DNA of 64,000 nt from Xiphophorus maculatus (taxonomy: Eukaryota; Chordata; Actinopteri; Cyprinodontiformes; Poeciliidae): contig NC_036457.1 in the NCBI RefSeq assembly GCF_002775205.1, positions 12,562,996 to 12,626,995 of the forward strand. Direction: 5' to 3'. The notes under the pieces are model-generated. The model saw nothing but the letters and a program-made list of their open reading frames with translations. It was not told where the DNA came from and did no database searches. This document shows, piece by piece, positions 49,204 through 61,200 of this stretch. Position 1 is the stretch's first letter. Each line of letters begins with the position of its first letter. A program made the position numbers and the translations under genes.

Positions 49204-52200
49204 ATGCATTTTTCCATACCCGAAACGGAGGTTCGTTCGGGTGAGAATGGTTCAAGCTACGTGGTGAGTATTTAACTTTTCCTGCTTTGCCAACTATGCT
49301 GTTATTGCTATAGGTCGGGCTAACGTTAGAGCACCAAACGTTTTAACATTTACGGAACATGTTTATTTTTCTTCTGTTTTGAATTTCTTTGTTGCCTTCA
49401 ACATATATACATTATACATAGAGAGTCTTCAGAAAGAAATTAGAACACCCTCTATTGAATGTTTATAAATCCATCACTGATTATTGTTATTTTATCTCTG
49501 GCAGAGAAAGTGACTTAATTGTAACAATTTACTCATCAAGAAAATGATGGTAAATCAAGAAATATATATATATATATATATAAAAAATGTTTTCTATCTA
49601 ACCAAAACGTTTGGACACCATATGCCCAGCAGCTAATCTTTCCCTCTTTGGTTGAAATTATTTTAGTGAGACTTTTCTTGTTGCCATTTACCAGATTCTC
49701 CACTTTAAGATGTGGGGGATTTTAGGGATTTCGTGTACTTACAGCCCATTTACAGTCACCATCCCTCAACATTTCAGCAAAATTAAACTCTTTCCATTTC
49801 TTCTCTAAGGAAGGGATCTTGATATCAACAGTAGCAAGAGTGTAGTTGCTCCGTCATTGACATTTTGGGGGGTTTTGGAGACTTTTGGTAGCATGTTATC
49901 AAAAGTAACATGCTTTATCTAATCTGCTCTACCTAATTTTGCTTGGATGGTGTTTTGGATTTCCTTCATCTGTAGATTATTTTTTTTGTACAAGGGGGTG
50001 GCTGATTTTAAAATATCTTTAATGCTTTTTAAAAACCTATTAGTAATCCAATAAACTGGTAAAATTTGCTTTTTGAAGGCATCAGAAATCTCTCTTCCCT
50101 CTTACTTCAGGAGCACCCAGATTAAATGTATGTGATTTAAATGAGACACAACTTTTTCAAAGGATGTTTACGGATGCCCATTATCATGTGCTCCTAATGA
50201 TGTTTGCCTATGTGTAATTTTGGCCATTTTATGGATGGAATTAATGTTATGGTGTCCTAATAGTACACAGTAACTGTGTTTAATATTCTCGTATTAATTA
50301 ATACACTCATTGAACAAGCAGTGGAGAAAATTGTAAAATCACAATCCTGATAATATGGACAGTTTTTTTTCTTCAAAACATTAATTTGAAATTATCATGA
50401 CAATGATAAATCAAATCAAAATTCTTATCATGGCATGAAATTTATCACGGTAAATGATAAATGATACGATAAATGCCAACCCAAAAGCCAGTTAATGGAT
50501 TTTTGCCATATAAGTACTTGAAGATATTAACTGACAAGTTAAAAAAACCCAACCTTGTATTTGGGTAATTTAAACAAGGTTCTGTTGTGCCAAACAAGTT
50601 CTAACTAGAATTAAGCCCAATAACGATCAAGGTTTTTTTTACGCTAACTCCAACCTGCATTAGCAAATAAAAGCTGTTTTTGATAAGACAGCACAGCCAG
50701 TTATGGTCTCACAAATCCAATAATTTGAGGGGGGGAGGAATGTGGTAACTGCAGACTCACTGGTGGTAACACCAGCTATAAGTAACATGATTTCAGCCCA
50801 TTAAACAACCTAAAAATAGTTTAGTTTTGCTGCCTCTGTTTTTTTTTCATTACCCACAACAGAGCATCAGTTCTTTCAAAAATGTCATCTTACACTTTAA
50901 GCACTTTGAGAAGATTTTGGGATTGCCACCACGGTGTCAGAATCCTTATTTAGTAGAAAACACAGCAAGCATTGCTTTAATTTAGTCTCCTGATAGTTTT
51001 GCCAAGCCAAAGGAGTCTCCAACAACTCAACAGAAACAGTGTGTTTCTTTTTTTTAAAAGAAAAGATCTATGTGGTTATTTTTCTAAAACAATTTGAAAG
51101 AAGCACTGTAAAAGTCTATTGTGGTTGAGCAATGCAGGGAGTCGTATTGTTTTGACGCTGACTTCTGAATCTGCTCCCACTGCATGGGTCCAACATTTTC
51201 CTAAGTGAACAGTCCTGCTAATGGAAGGCAGTTTCTGGGCCTTTTCAAAGTGTAACTTCTGATTCTCCGAATAGACATCTTGATTGGCGTTTTCTTGTGC
51301 TTTTAACAAAAACACTGAGAGAAATAAAGCTCTACGTCGACTACTGTAGTAGTGTTCAAGTAGGAGCAGTGTTGAGATAGCTCTGGAGTCTGCTTGGGTA
51401 GGAAAAAAGGAAGTTCCGTTCAAACACAGTTGAAGCAAGAACTCTTTGAGGCTTTGCAGTATTCATTCAGAAACCTTTCAAAGTATTCAGTGTTATAAGG
51501 CTGAATAGTTTTCATGATGCGTGGTTTCTCAGATGTATTTATGCTTTCCAGGTGGTTTAAAAATGTCAGCTGCAGCATTTGACTGCTGTTCACATGGCCT
51601 TATGCTGGCTGGTTCCAGTGTCAAACACCTGCAGCTTATGACTTTTGGAGTGTGCTTATTCATATTGACAATCACTGCCTTTGGTTCCTGAAGACTGGAA
51701 GTAATTTATGCATATTTTTTTAAAGGATTCAATCTAACATCAAGCATTTCTCCATGGATTTTGTTTTCCAAATAGAAACTGTTGAAAATTTCCACTTTGA
51801 ACCTTTTGTGTTGTCATTCCTGTATTGTATTTACCTTACTCAGTACAATTTCTGCTTGCCCAGCAGTGGAAAAATTTGCAGTTCAGCTTCAGCTGACAGT
51901 CCTGCAACTGCCATTGTGACCTTCTTGTGACCAGCCTTCGGGAAAGGACTTTGCTTGATTATAATATTAAAAGATGTGCTGTGCACATTGGAACTAGTTG
52001 GGCACAAAATATGCAGACCTTGCACTAAGCTTTGTAGACTAAGAAGACACACTTTTTTTTATGGCTGCTTCTCCGTAAGTACTGACCACTTGTTCACATT
52101 TCCTGTTTTTTTCTGGTGCCCTTTGTTTTCTTTGTTCATGTGGCTTTTACAGTTAGCGTCCTAAAAAGTCTGAGGATGTGTAAAAAGTAAACTGAAGTGC

Positions 52201-55200
52201 TACTGTATGGTGTGTTGACAGCATTGTTCATTTAAAGCTGCCACAGGCAAAATGAGTCACAGAGGATTTACAGCTTTGTAGTCGTTCAAAGAAACGCTAA
52301 AGGTTCAGGTTTGGATTAGCAAAAAACAGTTTTTCAGTAGCAGAGAAATCCAAATAATGGGGAGAAATTTTATATAGGTATCATCTTTACTCAAAGAAAT
52401 TTTTAATTATTTAATTTAAATCTTTTACAACTATTTTAAGTTGCTCATGCTATATATTTTTTTATTATCATTTATTTATTTATTATTTTTTTTTAATTTT
52501 CCAGGTTTTTCAAAGCATTTATTTCTGAAGCCTCAGCAGGGGATAATAAATCAAAGGAGGATGATTATAAGGTGAAGATCTCCAGGCCTAAAGTTAGAAA
52601 GTCAAGCTGGCAGATAATTTTAGGATTGGAGTTAAAATACAAAATTGGGATATCTGTGCAAGGAAAAACATGCAGCCCTTCCTTTGAATCTACCCAAAGT
52701 GCTTATTGTACTCAAAAAATGCAGGGTCATTCTTCCTTCCTGCCTTGATACTGTGTCCATTTGTTGTTGTTTTTTTAAAACCCCTTCAAATTCCTAAGGA
52801 GCTAGGTTTGTAGTTAGAAGCAAGTATTGGTTTGTATCCTTGGCTTTCAGTGGATTCAATGTTTTAAAGTAAAATCAAAAATAATTGGATGCAAATTTAC
52901 CTGCACCAGCTCATTAAGAAGCTGTCAATGCTGCAGTGATCTGCTGTTAATATTAAGACAAAATTGGAAAGGAAAGAGTTAGTCTCTTCACATCCGAAGA
53001 GGATAAATCCTCAGTTTGTAGTTAGAGTTGGTGTAACCTCTGTGGGTGCGGCTGATATTTCTAAGAATTGTTTTGCTTTTTGAGAGTGATCATCTTTTCC
53101 GGGTGTTTTATTTATGGAAGGGGTTTCAGTGAGGACTTCTGCCAAAGCACATAATTTGGCATTTCCGTTGCTACACCTGCTTATTGGAACACAGAAAGAA
53201 ATGTGCGTCTTTCTTGTTTAACATCTTGAAATCGTTTTATGCTTAACTTGACTTGCTGGTCCAATAAAAACAGGGGTGACAAAACTCAAAGTTTGTCAAT
53301 CCAAACAAGAAATTTAACTTTGGTTACACTTTGCTGTCAAAGAAAACATTTTAAATATCAATGTATAAAAAAAAAGAAAACAAAAGTTTCGGGGTTTTTT
53401 TTGGAACTTTGTAATGTGCATTTCTGTAAATATACACAGTCAGATGTTAGACAGAGGTGAAATTAAGGTGTAGGATGTCATTTAGTTCCTGAACACATTC
53501 TTGCTAGTTGCGACTTAATTACCATGTTGTTTTCCTTGGCAGAAACATTTGTCAGCGCTTTGCCAAAAAAAAAAAGTCATGCAGTAGACGCAGACCTGTA
53601 TGAGATTTTTTCAGTAAGTTAACCTTGAGGGAATAATTGCCTGAGCTCCATGAATGCGGAGAAGGATATTATCTCTGGCATCTCATTTAAAGAAACATTT
53701 TAGCTTTATGATGGAAGATTTGAACGGTTTTGAAATTGTACATTTTAAAAACCTCTTTATGATTCGCTTACAATTTCATCTTTTTTAGAAAGCTTTTTAG
53801 GAGATTATTTACACAACCTTTCTTCCGTTTTAATCTCTTTCTTTTGATTTGGATCTGCGCTTCCACCTGCAGGCCTACAACATCCATGTCAATGGCGTGC
53901 TGCACTGTCGGGTACGCTACAGCCAACTCCTCGGCCTCCATGAACAGGTGAGGCTCCTGCTGTCACAATGCACCCTCCTCCTAGGTGGCACATCAGCGTA
54001 AATACCATCACACTCTGTGACCTTTCCTGCTTCTTTATGCTGTATTCTTGTTCTAAATCTGGTTTGAAGCTTTGTGCTTTTTTTCCCCTCCTCCCTCCTT
54101 GAAAGCTGTTGCTGTTCAATGGCAGAATTACGTAGGGGATGTGGAAGGAATGTACTTGGCCTTAGTTACATGTCACCTGCTGAGAAAAGGAACCTAATCT
54201 GGGGGGGGGGACGTGTTTTTTTTTTCTCTGAATGGATTAGTTAAAAATTATTATGCAGGAAAACGTCTTTCTGGCTGCAAATTGGAAGAAATTAGTCTGG
54301 TTGTTAAAATCAACTCATGTGTACCCTAGTCTTGTATTTCTAAACATTTAATGAATCAACAAGAAGCCTAAACTTTACAATCTTTATCCTCCAATCTGTG
54401 TCCTCCGGTTTGAGAGTTGCTGTTGCCTGGTAACAGGGTGTGGAAGAGACAGGCGCAAATTTTCCCTGAGCATCAACCCCAAAGGGCTTCTAATGTTGAA
54501 TGCATGACCCCGAAAACACTGAAGCTAATACAGGCTGCATACTTTACCGTCACTGTTAAGCAATTCTGAATATTTATTGGCTGACTGATTTTCTCTCTGT
54601 CTAAATATTTGGTGCAAATATTTAGATGGAAACCAGTGAAAACCAGTCAAGTTCAGCTCCATAAATCCTAAATGAGCTCGTATTCATGCAGGTCAAATTT
54701 TTTCGGTGGGTGTTCATGAGATTTTTCTCTGCAGATATCAGAGCTTAACTGTACGTTCAACCTGTGCTTCTTCTGTCAAGCTGAAAATAGCACAAGGCGA
54801 TATTAAGGTATAAATTTCCATCCTTCCTTTTGCACTCACTTACCACGGTCCTCTGTCACCATGCTGCAGTATGTGTGGGAGTCAAGACCTGGGTGCTTTT
54901 ATAGTCTTAAAACATGTCACTTAAGTCCAAAGGATAATTGGGATGTACAGCTTTTGCCTGAGGAAACGTACAGGCTGGAATTAGACCGCATCTGGTGTGA
55001 GATTCTGCATTTGTGAGGTTTTAGTTTAGGACTTGGAACTCTTTAAAGAAACAGCTTTTAGATGATAGAAAATGGAAAATGAGGCAAGACGCTGGAAGGC
55101 CAAGTAAACTTGTAATCGCCAGACATTCAGGAATCCAGATGTGAGTTTGCGTGGTATGCACGGAAACTCACAGCTATTTATTGAAAAAATATATCTTAAA

Positions 55201-58200
55201 ATAAACCTGTGATTCATCTCAAATTGCCTGAATCGATCTTTTTATAGCAATGAATTTGAATCATTTTAACTGAAGAGATTGCCTCTGTCACCGCCTGACT
55301 TCCCTAAGATTCAGACAGAATTTCTGTAACTAGTCTTGTTTATTCATAAAAAGCCCATTTATGTAGTGCAGTTTCTAAGACCTGTCTGAGCTGAACCACT
55401 TCTGATTTCCACCCCCAGATAAAAAAGGAATATGGCAGCAATGTGGTACCTACCTTTCCCCCAAAGAAGATCTTCACTCTGACCCCTGCTGAGGTGGAGC
55501 AGAGGCGAGAGCAGCTAGAGAAATATATGCAGGCTGGTAAGTTATTCTGTCAGAATTTCTGACTGAAAAGAAGTTTTATTTTAGATAAGATATAATGGTG
55601 GAAACTGAAAAAATGCATTACTGTTTGGATTTTGGTTGCACTGCAACCTTTGTTTCTCTGCTGTGAATGTTATAATCCAATCATGTATGGGATTGAGTCA
55701 CTGATTATTGGATTTTTAAGTGATTGATCTCTGACTGATACCATCAAACTGGTATCAGTCGACCCCTGATACCAGTTTGATGGTATCTTTTGCTTAATCT
55801 GAAGCAGACCATGAGACTAAGTGTTGATCAGTCCATTTTTAAGAATCTGAACCTATTTTGTGTACATTTCTTAAATATTTTCTTTCCATCTTGTACAAGA
55901 ACATTTTTAAAGGAGAGTCTGTACTAGTTGCTCCAGGTTCCTCTGTCTTTGTCATGTGAGCTTCTGTTCACTTTGCTCAGAAATCCCTGGACCGCGTCGA
56001 GGATAAACTGCAAAAAGCAGCTAAAACACAAGTCAAAGAAGTCTTTGACGTTTTAAAGCTAAATTTATAATGCAGAAGAGCATTTTCTGTAAGTCATCTC
56101 GGCACACTGAAATGTGTTTAATCAGATATATTTAGTAAACCATTCTAGAGCTTATTTTAGGTGACTTGTCAGAACACAATAGTAACTTTGTATCCTAGTT
56201 AACAAGCGTTGAAGTATCCCATTAAAACTGATCTGCTAAAACTCTTATTTTTACAAAATATCTGTTGCAGCCAATAAAAATGGAAAGTACAGCACCATAA
56301 ATATAATTGTAAGTGTAGTGCTGATGAAATGTGGTGTAAATGTTTTTTTTTTCCAACCGTTCACACAACACCACTTAAATTATTCCTGTTGTTATTGTGA
56401 AAATTCATATTTTACTATAAGAGCTGGTTTTACTGTTGAGAGTTCAGTTATGAACAAACTGATCTCAGTACCAAGTAATTTGAAATGCTTGGACAAACAA
56501 ACTACGCCACATGTGGTCAGAGTTTAAAAAAAACAAAAAACGGAGACCCTCATTTATTGTGAAGATTTAAAAAAAGTTTCAAGTTAATTTCGATCTAAAA
56601 CTACCTTTATTTATCTTTAGCCATCTGATTGTCATTAAAAATATTTCAAATGTTCATAGTATTTTACAACAAGTTTATTTTGTTTCTATAAACATTCCCT
56701 ATGATATGTTTAAGGACTCTCTTCAAAGCCCAAATTAAATATTTGTGTGATTCCAGGCATATTATCCAGATTCTTTAAACAGGCTGAGGTGAACTTGCTT
56801 CATATACAGATGCAGAACTGGCAGCAGAGCAAAGCAGCGACTTTAATCCTCAAGCACCGGCAGTTACAGCAGAACAACGAAGCGTTGTTCCAGTGTGTGT
56901 TTGCTCATAGTCTGGGAGCATACACGCACACACACACACACACAAACACGCAGGGTGTTCTTGGCCACAAGTCCACTTGGTTACATCATGGCTTTTTACA
57001 TAGTTATGGAAACTTGGCTGCAGTAAACACAACCTCTTCTGACTGACTCAGAGGGCTCCAAACTTTCACATTTTGCCAAATGTTTCGACTAATTTGTTGA
57101 AGGATAATGGCTAATGGGCCGTCACGCTCACACTCACTATTGTAGAAGCTTGGCAAGTAAATACTTGAGTGTTTTTGCTACTAAAATCTTTTATTTTAGG
57201 AATGGAGCATAAAAAAATATTTTATTCTTGTCTTTCCGATGTCCAATAATGATTGACAGAGATCTAGCAGAAGCACAAAGTTACATGGTACAATCAGGGT
57301 AATCATGATGTAAGAAGAAAAAAGGAAGTTGCCCCACCTAAACATGTTTTGACAACATTCTGAAAACACACTTGACAAATTACTTGAATAATCAAACATG
57401 TTTCTCTGTTGCCGACAGAAATCACTCAAGCTGAATAAAGAGTTTAGTCATTAATTGCAATCAGAGTTTTGTCTTCTGTCGTCTTTTTGCAGTTCGACAA
57501 CATCCTTTGCTGGGAGCCAGTGAGCTTTTTAACAGCTTCTTGAGGAAAGCACAGCAGGTTGGTGTTTTCTTTTTTTGTCACTACACTCATCCTGTTTCTG
57601 CCACGCCACATCATTTTGCCTCAACAGTAATGGATATTTTTTTTCCTTTGTTTTCGTCTCAAGTAGCAGAAACTATTATGTCTTGTTCTGTTGTTGTCGC
57701 TGTACCTTCTCAAATGTAGCCGGTGGGTAAGATGTGTCAGATGACGTGTGCCTTGCATGGAAATCGTAGCGAGAGCTGCCTTTTGGCAAATATGTCATCA
57801 TGGTTGTTTAATGTGGGGGAGCTGGATCCTTTTGGACTAGTATGTCATAGCCAAATAGAAAAGGGTGAATCTGATGATTCATCCTCGATGACATCTGCCA
57901 AAAAACTCTTTGTGCAGCTCCTGAAAATGAGCTGAAGGAATTGAGAGCGTAAGAGCATAAACAGATTTCAAATGAAAGGTTATACGGCTGCACACTCAGG
58001 GTGACGCGTATTTGCAAGACTGTGATTCACCTTCTTGGGTAAATTAATTCGTCCAAAGCCACGTACACCCAGTCTGCCCTCCTCTTCTCTTATATAACCA
58101 TAGTAGTAAGTGTTTGAGCACATCGTCAGTCAGACAGAGGGCTCTAGGTGCAGATTATGAAATGATTGACCTCCCACTGTAGGCGTTTCATCTGCAGTTT

Positions 58201-61200
58201 TGGTGGGGGGGCTGAGATTCCCCGCAGAGGGATAAGGCAAGATGAGAGATAATCGAGAGGAGGTGATGAGAGACCGCCTGAGGACTGAAGAAGCAGGAGC
58301 TGTCGTCTTTAATATCTACTTCAGGGACAGTTAGAAGCTCACATAGTCCTGTCATGTGTGTTAATGTTTTATTGATTTCTCCAAGACATAGCCCATCTTC
58401 AGCTCCGCACTGTGATGATTTCAGCACTGATAGCAGTGATTATTTAAGTAAATGATTATTATTTTGATTTATATTGACAATTGATTAATTGGATTTAAAA
58501 AAATATTTATTTCTTGCCTAAAATGCAATAGCAGCATTCCTTTAGTTAATGCTTGATTATTTGTAGCAAATGATGTAACTGCAGCTTAAGAATATGCTTC
58601 TAATATCAACATGTAAAAAGCTCAGCCTTTTTTGGTTTCTGAACATCAACCCAGTGTAGGTTTGATCTGTTAATTAATTAATTTATTTAATTTAATTTAT
58701 TTTTTGATTACCCAATTTAATAAATGTATAGCAAAAGATGCCTAATATGAGATTTTATTTCTTCAGAATTTGACCCAGGCGAAGCTAAAACTCTGTCATT
58801 TGAGGAGTTCTGTATAGAACATATTAAAGGTTTTTTGTTTTTTTTGGCTTAATTTCTACTGAGTATGTTGTTATTACAGCAAGTGGCTTTTTGGAGTCTG
58901 AATACTCCAGTTAATGATTAATTGATTACTAAATTAGTTGACAGCTATTTCAACAATCGATTAATCACAATTAATCCAATTAATCGTTTTAACCCTAGAT
59001 GACATTTTAAAATGATATCAATATGTACACAACTTCAGGGTTGTTGTGAGTTTTTAATAGTTCACATACAGACTCAGATATATACAGCATACATTGACCT
59101 AAGTTTTTTAATAAGTGCTGCTGAAGGATGTAGAATATTTTTATGTCCCAGAGCTTTTTAACTTCTTGTTCCTAATAAACACAGAAATCAACTGTAGTAG
59201 ATGTGGAGAATTGTAGTTACCCGGGAAGTGAAAGTTCTTACTTTCCAACTCTAATGGCTGTTTATCAGCCTGCAGTGTGTTTCATGTATTTGGCTCAGTG
59301 TGGTTTTACTTGTGAAAGACTGGAATGTAAACACACAGCCAACCCATGGAGCTGAATTAACGCCTGGATTGTTTGGTGTTGCTCCCACAGGAGACGCAGC
59401 AGATTCCCACAGAAGATGCGGCTCTAGACATCTGCCTGTCTAACAGTCAGAAGGTTACGGTCAACATCCTGACTTCGGATCAGACAGAGGACGTTCTCGA
59501 TGTAAGTGGAAAACGTAATTTAATGCACTCTTCTTATGCTACATCTGTGTCTGGAATGAATTTAAAGGAACGGGGCAGGCGTCTTGATGAACGAAGCGTC
59601 ATCTGGGGATGATAACAGTTTTATTCTGCTTTACCTCTATTCTTGTGTCCTCGTCTGCAAGAATTTGATCTCTTCATGTCAGATCTTTTACATGTATTTG
59701 GCCATTTTTCAGAGAAAAATGCTGTAGACTCCCAGTGCGCTCTAAGCATGAATCAATCAATCAATCAATGTGCCTGAGCCAAAATCACTAAAATTCATAG
59801 ATGAACCAGAAACTCAATTCAGCAAACAAACCATGACAAATAATACAGACACACCTCATCCTTACATCCTTTTTGTATTAATCCTCCTCCCTAAAGTCTA
59901 CGGTACATCATGATATTCTTATTATCCTTTCTTTATTAAATCTTCTTCAACTCAGAGCTTAAAAACACAAATTAGCACATAAATGTTCCAATAAGTCATT
60001 TCTGTTTAACCTCTGGGGAGTTTGTGGATTTTGCCCTCTGATTATTATTATTATTTTTTTTTTTTATAAAACCTTAACCACAGTTAACCTCTGCTTACAT
60101 GAGTATGACTCATAGAACAAAGTTGTGCATGTTGTACCAAAACTAAGCATGAGTTGAATGTTTCTACAGTTTTAAAACAATAACACATTAGAATAACTTT
60201 GTACATCTGTATTGCATATCAGGCAAAAATACTCACATCATGGTTTAGAAATGGTGGCTTTTTAAAATTTCACTTACGAACGATGTGAAATTGTTTATAA
60301 TCTAAATTTTTAGTTTTAAATGAAGTTTCACCTGTTTAATGTTTCATCAGGCTGCTGCAGTAAAGCTCGACCTTCCAGATGACCTCGTGGGATATTTTAG
60401 TCTCTTCTTGGTACGAGAAGGGGCAGATGGAAACTTAACATGTGAGTTACATTTCAATTATCCCATTTATGCTTTATTTTGCCTTGTCCTAGGTTAAAAG
60501 ATAGTGAAGTTCCTGGAAATCTGTATAAATCTGCCGTGTGTTTAAAATGAAATATTTCTGGTGCTAATTTTATCTGCTTGGTTTTGGTTATAAATATTTA
60601 AGAAATATATCTTTGTTTTTTGTTTTTTTATTCCCCATCATCAGTATAAACCAGGATTAGTTTCTGTACGCATCTTCCTTAAAAACGCTCTAATTGACCT
60701 AACATCCTAACCTAAAATCTGATTTGAAATGTTGGGGATTTTATTATTAAGTGGTGAAACTAGTGGAACAGGGAGAAATGGATCTGCCCCACCTTCCTGT
60801 GGGGATAAACGCAGCATTAAAACAGCAGAATGGACACACATTTTAATTCTTGCAGGTTTTCCCCAGCTGGGAACTGTTCAGATGGTGTCCCACCATCCCT
60901 GGTTGTTTATGGGTGCCATCATTATTTTTGTCCTTGAGACTTAAAATGCCTTCGTTCCTCACTGTTTCTTTTTTCCTGTGTCTCTCTTAGTTGTCCGGAA
61001 GCTTCAGGACTTTGAGTTGCCTTATGTATCGATTACCAGCCTGCAGAGCTCCGATTATCACATAATCTTACGGAAGAGGTAAAAGCACCTGTTCCCCTTA
61101 TGAGTTTCATCATGTCATTCAGAAAAATTCTGTGCTCCAAGTTGATTGTCTAATCCTGTAATTAAGTAGGGTATTTTCTCTTTCTTGGTGTTATCGAAGT

